64,000 bases of DNA from Dipylidium caninum (taxonomy: Eukaryota > Platyhelminthes > Cestoda > Cyclophyllidea > Dipylidiidae). Positions 12,562 through 24,717 of the stretch are shown piece by piece; position 1 is the stretch's first letter, and each line of letters starts with the position of its first letter. Position numbers and translations under genes: made by a program. Location of the stretch: positions 124,001-188,000 of the forward strand of contig QEYB01000999.1 in NCBI GenBank assembly GCA_017562135.1, read 5' to 3'. Under the pieces are notes generated by a model that saw nothing but the letters and a program-made list of their open reading frames with translations, was not told where the DNA came from and did not search any database.

Positions 12562-15500
12562 TTAAACATCACTAGCCTTGCCAAGAAAGGTCCCTCCGCC
12601 GTCCTTCCACACATTATATTCCACCATCGAACCATCCTCCACGGCATCGCGCACGTAGAGATATCGAGACCGCGGTTTCCTCGGAAGTTCTGTTGTGATT
12701 GCTGTTAGCGAGTCCATTGTTGAGCAGCCCGATGGTTCCAATTCAGTCGGTTTCGAATCTAGAGACCGACGCGAGTAAAAAGATTTTGTGGGGATAATGA
12801 AAGAGGGGTTTTCAGTTGGGCGAGGAAGGTGGTGGACGGGTTGCATCGAAGGGTTGTACGACGCGGCTGGAGTGTGCACTAACTCCACATGACCTCTCAA
12901 CTCATCGGGACAACAGAGTCCACACAGCGAGGTGCCCCTTGGCGACGATGAGAAGTAGAAGAAGTAGACTTGGAGGAAAATTGCTCCAATCCATTGGACG
13001 GTGACGACAATAAGGAGCGCTGGGAGGTAGTACCAACTCGCGGTAAATGGATAGACGGTATACCATGCACCAATCATGGCCGAATTCTCGAGGTAGTAGG
13101 TGAAGTAGTAGAGGATAGCACGAAGTCTTGTCTTTCCAGCGCTGCCGTTGAAAAAATCGAAAATGCTGACGTAGGCATAGAGTAGGTCTGTGCCAATATG
13201 TCGGAGGGATTCCCTTTGACTAGTGTTGGATACACACACAAAAACACACATTTAGCTACCAAAATAAAGAGTAGATGGGGAGGTAAGAATGGGAGTGGGG
13301 AGTTACATTATATACCCCCCATTGTACGCATATTTGGGCGTGATGGTAGCTAAAAGTGGAATTCCCGACCCCTGCGATTACATCTCTATTGTGGCAAGAG
13401 CATGGTGTTAACAGAGAATAATTCCGAAGGAAAATTTGTGAAATAGGTGCAAGGGTGGAAGGGTATGCGGTGAGGGGAATCTTGAAACCCTAGAGAAGGA
13501 CCCACTATTAAGAGCTGAAGTAAAAATAATAAAGACCTTTTTCTACAAAAGATGATTTCGGAGAAACGCGATGGAGATCGGCAAATGGATGGGCCATTGG
13601 GTGGTTAGATTGTAAGCGTTTAGTCAAATAGAATGACGGAAAGATAGTTGGATGAATGAATCGCTGAATGGATGAGAGGGAGATTAAGAGGCCAGGGTGG
13701 AAGAAGAAATGAATGACGAGTTGGAAACCCCAGTTTGTATGTACTTGGCATACCGGTTGGTGACCCATCATCGCAGTAATGAATGACAGAGGGGGCTGAA
13801 ATGGTGGTGGCCCTCCCCCCACTCACATATTTTTCATGTACACAGGAGCGACTTCTTCGCGGTCAGACGTGTCACCCACCTTAACCCTCTGGTCCAATGG
13901 CTTCCTATATTCGGGATTTGTCTTGTACATGCTGGTGAGCATTCCTTCGCTTCCGCGGTAAATCAGCAACAAGAGGAAGTAGAAGGCCGCGTGCAACGCC
14001 ATCACAACGCCCAGAAGCGCTTTAAACATACTAGTGAAGAAAGTGATGGTTATTAAGCGGATGGAGATGTGGACGGCGCGTGCAAAGAAGAGCACAATTC
14101 GTCCACCCGCTGAGACAAGGTGTTGATGTCGGTGAGCTGGCAGGTGCACGAGCTCCGAGGCGGGGAGGTAGTGCGCGTCGGGTTGAAATTGGCATGCAGC
14201 AGAAGTCAACCAGAGAAATGAGAAGATGAAGGCGGCCAAAACGGCACCGGCTTCATGTCATCGAGAACGAATGGTTGATTAAACACTCTCGCTTGTACAC
14301 ATTAGAGCAGTCATAATCCATTAATTATATTTTGTACTATGGTAGACCCTGCGAATAATTTTTGTGCTTACTGAGTTTAGTAACCATTACAATATGGAAA
14401 CAACGCCGGTGATGAGCTATAATCGCCTACAGAAGTCAAGGAGACTGATAAATCTACGTCATGTATCATCCTACTTTAAAATGATAAGTAAGGTGTGTAA
14501 GCGTACAAGTAGACGTGGACATCATTCGATTGAGCATGAGTCGACGCAGATACAGCAATCCCTGAGATATGGCGAAAGGCCCAGCCCCCAAGCTAGCGTT
14601 CGCTAATGCCACAACACAGGCGTCAAAGTCTAGTTGGACAAAATGACAACGTAGTCGATGCATTTTCTCCATTTCATTGGCAACTTTCGTAGAGTCGGGT
14701 TGTGGGACGCCTGAAAAATGTCACGATGATATCATAGCTCTCATTTTAAGGCTACCGTTTGGATAATTTAATAGCTAAAGAATTTCTAACAGATCAAATT
14801 TTTATCGACGTGTATGTTCACTCCCACTTGCTATGCCTCGACCTGTATAGTGCCAATACGACTGTGCGTGGCCACATAACATCATCAACATCTCTTCAAA
14901 TTCATTTTTTTCATTGTCCTTCTCATCTCACCTGTAAATTCGGAAGTGCAGTTCCGATACTGAAAATTGGCCTCGATTGGTGGAACTTCCGATGCCTTTC
15001 CCCACTGCTCCTCCATGTGACTCAGACGTCTGTACACAACAAGCAGTTCCACATATCTATTTGTCATCAGTAAAAAACATGAAACAACGTTTAATTGCAC
15101 AAATATACAATCCTACAACGTCTCTCGAACAATTTTCCTTTTAAGTAACATTTGCTCACTTATGACGAGTATTTCGTAGTATCGTTTTCCCACACACACT
15201 AAGGCCCTATTGCCTTACCTTGTGCCATCATGTGTTTTATGCGCTTCAAAGGTTTGTTCTATAACGCGAATTTTTGTCTCCAGTAGCAACCATGCAACAG
15301 TGCATCCGGACGTACACATTAACCGTGCAGCCTATCAGACACGAAGCGATGGGAGTTGTTTTTATTTAATTGACTCTACTTTGTCTAAATTGCCCTTTTC
15401 CTTCTCCCTCTCCACGCCTCCTGGAATTTCCCCCAGGGATGGATACCTCGATAAGTGTTGAGTGGTGAGGGTCAATAACAAAATTGGAGTCGTGATCGTC

Positions 15501-17561
15501 ATTCCTCCTCCCTATCACACACAGCCGAAGAGGGACTGAATTAGACGTGCTCACCGTTCCGTTCAATTCTGTTCATCTTCGAGGTCAGAAAATGAGTACT
15601 ATCTTAGATTCCCTCACCACGAAATAGCCCTAACGTCACTTTGACGCGGTGATCTAGGTTGAAGCTGAATAAGGAAAAGTCGCACCACCTAACTGGTGGT
15701 ACCCTTTAAAGCGCATTGTAACAGCCCATGTTGGTTCGACAGTGTCAGTTCCGCTCCCACTTGTAAAAACATGGGTGAAATTTGAGGTACCCTCCCACTT
15801 TCATATTTAAGAGGCCAAGGGATAGAAATAGCAGCGACGCCAGTAGTCTAATGTCTTGATGTAGGAGACGCGACAAACGCAAGCTCGACATCACGCCATT
15901 ATGACAAGTCAGTTGTGAAACCACATGAACACGTTCGACTTAAAAGATACAGCCGCATACCGGGCCAATTCAAATTTATACACATTTTCACGAAACCTCA
16001 AATTACCTCGCAATTGGAGCCATGCCAACGAGAGAGCAAGCTGCTCGAGTGCATATCCACGCCTCATGGTTCTCCTCTGTCACCTTCGACCTCGACCGCG
16101 TGCCCGTTCGTCGCCAACGCCGGTAGAAGAGGACGACGGTGACGATACCCGTGGCTAGGGGGAGAATGAAAAAGTCGTGCCTCGCAGTCGAAAGAAAAAT
16201 TAGAAATGACAAGAGAGATGCCTAAAATGATTTTGTGCAAATCATGATTTCACAAGGTATTTCAAATCCTTCAGAAGACGATGAGGGTTTCAAGACCTCA
16301 TCCTCTCCTCTACCCAATCTTTCGGATAATTGCAAAGTGAGTTTAAGCAACCTTCAAGGAGGAGGCCAGAAAAATCTGCATTCACATCTCTCTTCTCGCC
16401 CCTGTACACATACAAACTCTTAAAGAGAAGTTACTTCGCAGTGGTCGAAACACTGAAGCTGATTATGTAGGCAGCAAGCGGGTTAAATGAGCAGAAAGTA
16501 AGGTTGTAAATCAACCCAATATGCGGTATTTTACCTTTGCGCCAAGCAAAGAGATAAAGCCTAAGGGATGGGATAGAAAAGTAGACGTCAACATCACCGT
16601 CACCTCCCACTTCAATGGCCTTCGAATTTATCTGGTGTTCTTATATGTGAAAATTAAGATTAGCATCTGCGGACACTTAACTTTGCTTAACCATATTTCC
16701 TCAGGCGATGCCGAAGTAACACAGGGAATCTAACCTTTACAATGAAGTAGGTGAACTCATCATCGAACTCAACAGCATCTCCTGTACCGCTTCCTTGCTC
16801 TTCAACCGATATAGAGGTATGTTAATTCGTCTAGCTTGTACATCCACTTCTTACTTTCCTCCTTCCTATTTCATTAGCCCTCGAAGGCACTCAACTTGAC
16901 TCTCACTTAACTCCACACTTTAGTCAGTGCAAGCCGATTATTTTCGCGTCAGCAACCATAGTTTAAGAGCAGAGCACGTTGATGCGCTTCTACAGGGCTG
17001 ACGCAGAGACTAATTTGAGTGTACATAAAAATCGAGGGTAATGTGAAGAGGTTGAATTTGTGATTCACATCCGTTACGTCACTTATACTGCAGGAGGCGA
17101 ACTTTGCACTCGTTGTGCAGACTTAGATGGAAAACATAACCCACCTGATACGCTGCAAGAAGGAAGAGCTGTGGAGGCAGAAGGGAATGCAAAGGTGAAA
17201 TGGTTCGTCAAGATTGTCAGTAAGAATACTTGAGTTTGGAAGTGTTTTCAAATCAAACTCTTTGTAACTGAGGGAGGAATATGAGTGGAGGATTAGAGAG
17301 AGATTAAGTGCTGAAAATACGGTATCTAGCCTACAGAAAGAGGACAACAGGGCACGAGCAATATGGTAACATACCGAAAATGTTACCGAAAGTCAGGATC
17401 CCTATAGACACGCCGATCTCCAATTTCGTGTCCTCAGAAAAATCAAGCGCGTGACAGATGATGACAGCAAAGGCTGAGATTAGTTGTGCAAAGCAGAGGA
17501 GGATGAGTACCCATCTGGACCAGAGCATTCGACCACGGTCAGGGACGTAGTCCAGATTCAT
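12562..17561 (-). CDS. XK-related protein (XKR family, phospholipid scramblase type)
   Basis: Six exons join in phase: 17561-17375, 16154-16007, 15056-14932, 14710-14507, 14250-13827 and 13219-12562, giving 581 residues. All junctions are GT-AG. The product is multi-spanning. Exon 1 plus the start of exon 2 carry two membrane spans separated by a short loop. The third exon gives the YVELLVVYRRL region typical of the family. Exon 5 has a long hydrophobic stretch (RLITITFFTSMFKALLGVV), and exon 6 has the strongly conserved end IFDFFN-x5-KTRLRAILYY-x3-YLENSAMIGAWY followed by two spans. XKR proteins work at the plasma membrane, some as caspase-activated phosphatidylserine scramblases and others (XK) as transporters bound to VPS13. 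Which type this is cannot be told. The true start is uncertain: the ATG at 17561 is the first in the exon, but the frame is open further upstream. Confidence 0.85.
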
Positions 17562-17883
17562 CGACACAGGAAACGAAAGGTCGAGACGCGGATCCGCAAT
17601 ACTTCTTACGGCGGAAGAGGATGAAATCTATTAATGGTAGCAATAAATTTAGTTGAAGACCAACTCTACAAACAATATCAGGGAACCGAAAAATCACAAG
17701 GTCCGAGGGTAACAGTACATGTGCTTTAAATAAAAGTTTGAGTTTTCTAGGATTATTAACTGTTAAATTTAAAGGATAAACTAGAAAAAATTGCAAGTAA
17801 CAAAGCTCATCATTAAGGCAAAGCGCGAATTATTCAAGATAAATATCTCTTTGGTGGCATTATTGAAATTGTATACAAGGCAC

Positions 17884-18186
17884 TCATACTTTTAAAGAGT
17901 TGAAAATTGCAGAAAACATTACATGAGGGTTATAGAACTCATTTGATCCCGAAATCTTTTCCTTCTCATGCAGGGAGTCCGTTAATTCGTTCCCATGAAG
18001 GTCATCTCTGGACGTCATTGTGGAATCACCAATTCTTGAAACAATTGGATGCCGCAAGTGTGGACGGGGTATATAACGAGTGAGATGTGTCTGTTCAGCA
18101 GTTCTAGGAATAAAACGGCGTTGACTGCGACGATTTGCTTGTCGAAAATCACGGTGCGGTTTCGGAAGCGCTATCCGGGGATCCAT
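17884..18186 (-). other. Possible 5' exon or upstream ORF of the XKR gene
   Basis: An ATG-started frame at 18186 encodes a basic, polar 100-residue sequence. A plausible donor (GTAATG) follows residue 88, near 17922. It lies upstream of the XKR first recognised exon on the same strand, but its phase (0) does not match the obvious acceptors there. It may be a separate short ORF, a 5'UTR ORF or a misread exon. Confidence 0.2.
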
Positions 18187-19171
18187 TCTAAATTTAGAAT
18201 AGTAGTCTTATAAAGAATAAAGACGTATCATTCTGGGTGACCGAAATCCATTGCCAAATAATTAATGTTGGCAGAAATGGCCCATAAATATCTTTTATTC
18301 AAATGGTTTAGTCACTAAGATGTATTCAGAACACACCGAATAATTAAAGCTTAACTCCTAAAATCAGAAAAAAGGCTTTATAAATGCGGACAATCATCAT
18401 TGGCTGGGAATGGTATAGAATGAGCACTTGTTCGATATTTGGCTTATTCAAACAATGCAATACGTATTAACTTCATCGAGGCAGGGAAGCACTTTGCTTG
18501 TTTAAGTGGTCGGACCACGTGCAGATTCCTTTCTTCAATATTTAAAATTAAAAAGCTCACAAATGCCTACCCACTACCAACCGCACTGCGCAGCGTACGA
18601 CCAGCGCCCAAACCCTCAAAAAACGGTAACGACGGCGCCCCCAACACCCGCCACCCCGCCCAAGCGATCAACTACACCGCCGTAAACACCCCTAAACGAG
18701 ACCTCTCAAGCTTTCTTAGTTGCAAATAAACCGTCACATCAAACGAGGGAGAAATGAAAACCCGCAAACAAGCCCAGAATGGTTAAAAGACAACGATTAT
18801 CACTGCCGAACGGACGCTGTCTACGCCCGACCACCAGACAACACGACATCCGAGCCAACATCGACTGAGAAGACGAAAGCAGCACGTTCTATACAGCCTC
18901 TAATAGGTGCAGTCGATTCACATATACCAACGAGTCTCTGATTCCACAAGTTTGGACACTGACATAAAGTTAATGGTCGAAAGAATCCCCTAAAAAATAA
19001 AAATAATCAAAATAGATTGAAAACCAGACTTTAATTTAAAAATACTTTGGGCTTTGCCATTGTATTATCTAATGATTAATGAATCAATTAGGGTGAGAGC
19101 AAATGAATCAGAATAGACCAGGGAAATCTGTCTGCGGAATGATGCACCACATCTAAAAAACGCACCTATGA
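18187..19171. other. Intergenic region with an A/C-rich strand-asymmetric patch
   Basis: About 1 kb between NDUFB10 and the XKR upstream region. From about 18580 to 18860 the plus strand is strikingly rich in C and A and poor in G and T. This keeps one plus frame open (18439-18729), but the predicted peptide has no recognisable domain and I do not call it a gene. Confidence 0.45.
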
Positions 19172-20012
19172 CTAGAATCTGAGTTCCTTCGGCAAATTAA
19201 AGTGGCCGTGAAAGCGACGCAAAACGGCAACGGCATTATCGGCTTCTTTGTCTCCGGAATCGGGTTTAACTTTGGACCCTATCTTGCCGTGATCGCGTTC
19301 CCACAACATTCGATGTTTTTGTTTCATGAATGCTTGGCGAACATCGGCCCAGAAATAAAGTTCACCATCTAAATTTGGCAAAGCAAAATGTACATTCCTG
19401 AAATAAATTATTAAAACCTAAAGGCATCTTGTAAGTACAGAGTTGCTGATACGGGAGCTTCGAAAAACGTACACTTAATGTAAAAATTCGTAGCGGCCTC
19501 CTCATGCTCCACTATGTAGGGTTTGCAAAAACGTTCCATATCCTCGTAATCACGATCGTACCACCTTCTGCAGGCGTCAACGCGTGAGCGAAGAATTCTA
19601 ACTATGTTAGAGTCAACGAGCCTAAAGTAGCAAAACTAGTCATCAACTATGGGAGTATGCTTGCCTGTCGCGATGAAACTGTTCGTTTGCTTCAGCCACG
19701 CATACCGCATCGCCAACAGCGCAGGTATCGATTTCAGGAACACGATCAAAACGTTGGTGATAATAATAAAACTTTTTGCGGGGAATTCTTTCAACGATTT
19801 GTTCTAAGATTTAATGAGAGGGGCGAAATTACTAATCCTGTACCTCTGAATAAAGTCACCGGTTTATCTACAAGTCTGCCAAGAAATGGCAATATATACT
19901 TCTCAACCGCAGACGGTTTGTACGGTTTAAATAGGTCTTCTCTTGTAATTTGGAAAGAAACGTGATCGTGACCCTCGTGCTGCTCTCCCGCCTGTTCATG
20001 ATGGACGCCCAT
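19172..20012 (-). CDS. NDUFB10: NADH dehydrogenase (ubiquinone) 1 beta subcomplex subunit 10
   Basis: Four exons, 20012-19844, 19803-19665, 19621-19475 and 19397-19172, give 226 residues in perfect phase. Conserved blocks are VDKPVTLFRE near residue 50, KKFYYYHQRFDRVPEIDTC, a Cys-x6-Cys motif (CAVGDAVC) and a second Cys pair, then KQKHRMLWER near the end. NDUFB10 is an accessory subunit of mitochondrial complex I, on the intermembrane-space side, where its Cys pairs form disulfides. The human protein has 172 residues; this one has a His-rich N-terminus and a longer polar C-terminal tail. The ATG at 20012 is preferred over an in-frame GTG just before it. The second intron (19664-19622) is only 43 nt and starts with GC rather than GT. 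It lies tandem with VPS36 upstream. Confidence 0.93.
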
Positions 20013-20606
20013 CACTCCTCCTCGGTAAACTTCCCGCTTCTCCAGCTGTGTATATAAACCAAACTTGGGCGTAATAATTTTTTCTTTTGTGGATTGTACC
20101 CACCCACGGCAATTTTCAACTATATTTAAGTCGACACAATTTTTCTGATTAAAATGTCTTTTCGCTTAATCATTGTCTTTGCTTAACATTGCACTTAGGG
20201 TGATAGTCGTAGATTTTATCCCGCTTTATCTATTCATAAAGTTAAGCAATTGTCGTCACCGGCACCCTACCTGCGTTCATTACAACTACTCGATTACCGA
20301 AACTTCTCGATATGATGGCACACAAAGATGCCTCCTCCGTACGCCATCCCACCTGCAATCCTCCCGCCCACTCTTTCGATACTTGTGGACTACCCCCTAC
20401 TTGAGAATGCACCACTCCCGACCTGAGATCGTCCAACTGAGTAAACACTCGCAAGTCCAAATCTCTCCTCCCCTCCTTCCCCTTCCGTAAAAAAAACACC
20501 AACCTCAAATGACTTAACTTACTCTATTCTCATCCAAGTCATCCACCACGAATGATGGAGCCAACCTTAATAGCAACCAAAGCCGCTCGAAAAATGGAAA
20601 GTACGG
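20013..20606. other. VPS36-NDUFB10 intergenic spacer
   Basis: About 0.6 kb between the VPS36 stop and the NDUFB10 start, both on the minus strand. It should hold the VPS36 3'UTR and any NDUFB10 promoter or trans-splice site. The open frames on both strands around 20173-20508 overlap and have no recognisable domain. Confidence 0.45.
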
Positions 20607-22002
20607 CTAAGTTCGCTGTGGGGGGTACAAAAAAAGATTCCGGTGGAAAGAAATACCACGCTCTGCATCGTCTCGACATAACATCCCTCGCTGCTCGCAC
20701 AACAAGAGTCTTTCTTTCGCCAACGCAGGCGCTATTCCCACTTTCCGCGCCAATTCACCCACAGTAAGTCCACTCGAACTGTCGGCAGGCAAAAGGTCGC
20801 ATGTGGCCTTCAGTGTGGCCTCCTCAGACTCGCTCGCTAGTTGGAGAACCTAACGGCAACACCGCAGAGGCGAATTCAAATTTGCACACACCAAGCCGTC
20901 AAATGCAATACATGAAACACACCTTCAGTCCGGACGGAAATGTTTTCAGTCGTAGAGGCAAGTTCAGCGAAGGCATTAGACGAGCGGCTTCAAGAAGATC
21001 GCCTGGAGAGATCAGTTGTACACCTCGGGCACGGTTTACACGACAATAAGCAGTGATGAGATCAATGCAACCCCCGGAAGCACCTGATGTACGCTGCTCC
21101 AGCAATGGTTGAAGCAGTCGGCAGATCTGCGAAGCCAACTGGCAATGAAACGACGAATGGGCGTTGGGGGCATCGATGACCTCAATCTCACTGTCACTTA
21201 GACCTTGTAATCCCATACTCAACATGGCCTTTCGAAGTTCGACGGTATCATTCTCCGCCACTTTTTCACCGGTAGCCTTAGTGTTACGAATACGTTCGGA
21301 AAGATCTCTCGATAAGACAACCATTTCCTTAGCCTTTTCCATGAGTTTTGATAAATCTGCAAAAGCTCCAGCAATGGTACGATCGGTAGAAACCGTTTGT
21401 GCCAAGAGGGCGCGTTCGATTCCCGCCACACCAACAGTGCCGGAGGCCACTTCCGGGGCAACCATCCACAGTTTAGCCTACGAAGGTAACAGTTGCTAAA
21501 AGACCCTCTCTGGGTAAGAAATTAGTAGAAAAGTGTTTAAGAAACTGACATCGAGTACTTCATTCAGGGCATTATAGAATTTCTCATGGCCTCCTTGAGA
21601 GAATGCAAGGCGAATGTAGTCCAATCCAGCTGCCATGGCAACACGGGAATCACCACGATCAACGATCCAGGGCGCCGACCAAAGCGGTCGCACGGGCATT
21701 GCCTTGAACGCAGTCAAAAGTTGCGCTGGTGTGAGGAGTTTTAATATTATCTTTGGTTTGACTGTCCTAGACCTCGAGCTATGCTGTAAAGTGGCACTAG
21801 TTACCGCAGCCAGTGGAAGTGACATTGTTGATGCATTCTGGTGCCATAACAGCCGATGAGAAGTGAGGGTTAACTTGCCCTTCTCGAAAGTTGTAGAAGA
21901 GGGTCCATTGTAGAGGGTAATGCCAATTTGGCTGCATACCTCCGATTCATCATCCGACAATTTAACTTCCGACGGTGTTGAACACCAACGAAAACGATCC
22001 AT
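20607..22002 (-). CDS. VPS36: ESCRT-II subunit VPS36 (vacuolar protein sorting 36)
   Basis: Three exons, 22002-21550, 21477-20923 and 20849-20607, join in phase 0 to 416 residues (human 386). The N-terminus MDRFRW and the block LTLTSHRLLWHQN mark the GLUE (split-PH) domain, which binds PI3P and, in many species, ubiquitin. From about residue 160 the EAP30/VPS36 winged-helix core follows: VGVAGIERALL, DLSKLMEKAKEMV, YCRVNRARGVQLISPGDL, LPLRLKTFPSGLK, then ALAKERLLLCEQRG near the end. VPS36 forms ESCRT-II with SNF8 and VPS25 on endosomes and hands cargo to ESCRT-III through CHMP6. The ATG follows directly after an acceptor-like cttacag, so the mRNA is probably trans-spliced or has a 5'UTR intron ending at the ATG. 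CHMP6 lies immediately upstream on the same strand. Confidence 0.95.
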
Positions 22003-23115
22003 CTGTAAGAACCAACATAAATTATTACATTGTTTAAAAAGTATCAATCAGTCAAGTTAGCAAGCAATCGAGCACCCGCGAGAGGCTTTCAGTTCGAAAC
22101 AGACCGACTAATTGGGGATTTTTGAGAGAAAATAAAGTTCCTGTTATACCATCACACTTTTTAACGAACACTGTTTTTTGTGCTTTTCACAGTGATCATG
22201 ACACTTCTCGTGGCTAAATTCTTGGAGTGGAGTAAATGGAAAATGAAGGTTACATGTCTGCACTAAGAAGCTGAAGATTTGGATGCGGAGACAGAAAGCA
22301 CGAGAACAAAATACATCATGAAGCAGAACAGTGAAATGGGCGACTTACCATCGAACTTATCAATGGAAGGCAATTTTAGCTCAAATATTATGGAGACTCA
22401 AAGTAGATTTCTACGCTCACCAAGACCTTACCTTAAACAATCAACCCAGTCACCCGCAAACAAAAGCATGCAGATGAAGAAAGGAGGAGTTAAAGAAGTA
22501 TTTATTCCAATAAAGAAAAAAATAGAGACAGGATCAGTGGAAAACCGGAATTTAAAAAAAAAACAGGTTTAAGTGAGATCTCAATGAAGGTGTCGACTAG
22601 CCGGTAGCTAAGACGGCTTCCTGACTCTTGATATAATTCGAAGAACCTGAACGAGGGCAAAAAACGAGATAGTGAAGCTGAATAAATAAATTATAAACCC
22701 CCTATGGGAAAAAAACTACTGCGGCAGAGTCGAATGAGACACTCCCTGGTAAGGACAACCGCGGAATCCAATGGAAGGAAAAAATTATACTGAATTAGTT
22801 AGATAATAGTGGCGAGATAGCGTCTCAGTTGGCAAAAATCAATGACGGGCTGCAGAAAATAACTTACAGGGAAAGCAGCGTTTTGGAGGGAAATATGACA
22901 TATTTGAAACGGAACAAAAAAGGAAAAGCGTGCAGCTAAATGCGTAAGAAAAGGGTAGAGAGACGCATCAAGTAAATTATATTTATTTAAAGTAGCTAAT
23001 TTCCGTACGTGCTCGGAACCGCTATGATTAAATATACTTCTAAACAATGAGCCACACATATCCTATTAATTAACAACGGTAGTAAGTTAAAAAACGCTGG
23101 AAACATTAAACTTAC
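22003..23115. other. Spacer between VPS36 and the last recognised CHMP6 exon
   Basis: About 1.1 kb that should contain the last, short CHMP6 exon (entry phase 1), which I could not pick out. A plus-strand open frame at 22279-22572 predicts a Lys/Ser-rich 97-residue peptide without a recognisable domain; it is probably chance. Confidence 0.4.
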
Positions 23116-23998
23116 CCTTGTGAACCTTCCTCATTCCGGCATCGACAGAGGGCGGTGATGGACGAGGTAGGTCATGGTGTGGAGCAGCTGGAAGATTAAC
23201 ATCAGTATCTTCACCCAACAAACGCGACAATTCCGCTTCAACTTCAACATTGTCTTGGGGCGTCAGATTACCAGATATCAAAGCACTGAGCTCCTAATGA
23301 AATGAGAAGGGAAAAATTAGAGCCAACAATGTATACACTTCACGGTTTTAATTTCATGATCAAATCACAGCCTGATAGTCTTGTGCCTCTTGAGCAGTGC
23401 TGAGAATCTTCTCCACATCTTCCAATTTCATGAGGTTGTTCAGTTGTTTCAACGCCTCGTTACCCTTTTGCAAACTCTCCAAAACTTGCCTTTGGGCTTG
23501 AGCAAATTCAAGGTCACTTATTAGGCTTTCAACGGTAGTTAGATGATATTCTGAGCGCTCCAATAATTTTTCCCGACACTTCTTTTTCTTGAGCAGAAGA
23601 AGAGCCCTCCTTTAAAGATACAAAATGAGTCTAAAAGAGAATTTGCTACGGGAAGTCAAAGACAACGTTTAAGGGAGCCTTAATAGTGTTACTGCAACAA
23701 TGACATTATTTAACTTATATAGCCAAATAAATGAGGATATAATCAGACCGAAACATAAAAAACAAATTATGTACGTAAGAACCAATACGTGGGTTAGAGC
23801 AAGCGATTAAGTAATACAAGTACTGACGATTGTTGTTTACGTCTAACAAGCTCCTTGATAGCGGCAGTGTCCTTTTCAAGCAAATTCATTTGACCTGCGT
23901 GCAAACCGCTGCAGTTCATCACGCTGCCGTTTCAGCTGTAAAACCGCTTTGTCTTGTTCGGTGACTCGAGTTTTATGCCGACTAAATAGGCCACCCAT
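23116..23998 (-). CDS. CHMP6: ESCRT-III subunit CHMP6 (VPS20), with an apparent frame break in exon 1
   Basis: Exons 23998-23828, 23609-23369 and 23293-23116 are clear; the last short exon is missing. The N-terminus MGGLFSRHKTRVTEQDKAVL has Gly2 for myristoylation. It is followed by the charged helix with RALLLLKKKK and the acidic second half (VEAELSRLLGE) ending in a Pro-rich region. CHMP6 nucleates ESCRT-III on endosomes by binding VPS25 of ESCRT-II. Exon 1 cannot be read in one frame: after LQRFARR one extra base (near 23893) must be skipped to continue with QMNLLEKD. Skipping it restores exactly the human spacing of 24 residues up to the LLLKKK helix and the correct splice phase. This is either a sequence error or a real frameshift. 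The gene is divergent from KDM1A. Confidence 0.9.
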
Positions 23999-24717
23999 AA
24001 CCGAGTATAGAAACCCTGAACGAAGGTACCAATAGAGTTCAATATACGATAAATTCCGAATATAGATGGCCTCTAAGAAATTTTGAAAAATAGATTATTT
24101 AAGATCCGACGTGTTGTTAAGACAAATGTTGTTTACCGGCAAACGTAGGTGCAAAAATTCAAGAGGAAGTAGGAAGTGTGCGCAGTTGAACACGGAGATC
24201 GAGAACGAATGAAGCGCCCAGTACGACAGACGGCAAAAAGTAGCATCTATATTGTCACAACAGTAACCCTATGAAAAGCAAAGTAATTCGCTCAAACTAC
24301 TTTATTGCACGTGGACCAATAATATTCGATGACGGGGGTACGCAATCGATACGTCAATATTGTGACTTATAAAAGAGACTAATTTGTATCCAAGGCTCAC
24401 TCGTTTGTGATCGCTGCGTAACCCTCTTGTGCAACGCGTTCAATGTAGCGCACTATTTCACTGCGGTGCAGTCGATTAAAATGTGTTCTCCGTTCTTGTG
24501 GTTAAGTTACATGGTCTATAAAATAAATTCTGTTAAAATCAACTTTTATTAAATTTTTTATTTTTGGTTAATTATATAATTTAAATAATGGACTCTGCGC
24601 TAACTAACTAAGGAAATACCATTTTGTTCACGTTAACAAGACCCTTCCACATATTCAACTTAGTGTTTCAAGGTCGTCCCAACGTTCCTCCTTTCTGTTC
24701 CTTAAGAAGATTACCCT
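23999..24717. promoter_or_regulatory. Divergent intergenic region CHMP6 / KDM1A (candidate shared promoter)
   Basis: About 0.7 kb separates the CHMP6 ATG (minus) from the first KDM1A ATG (plus). No coding frame is supported, so both promoters must lie here unless either gene has a distant 5'UTR exon. The section near 24530-24590 is very AT-rich (runs of T and TTAATTATATAA). I see no confident TATA or initiator element. Confidence 0.5.

Noticed and set aside
22279..22572. Plus-strand Lys/Ser-rich ORF between VPS36 and CHMP6
   Set aside because: No recognisable features; lies in the intergenic or intronic space of minus-strand genes.
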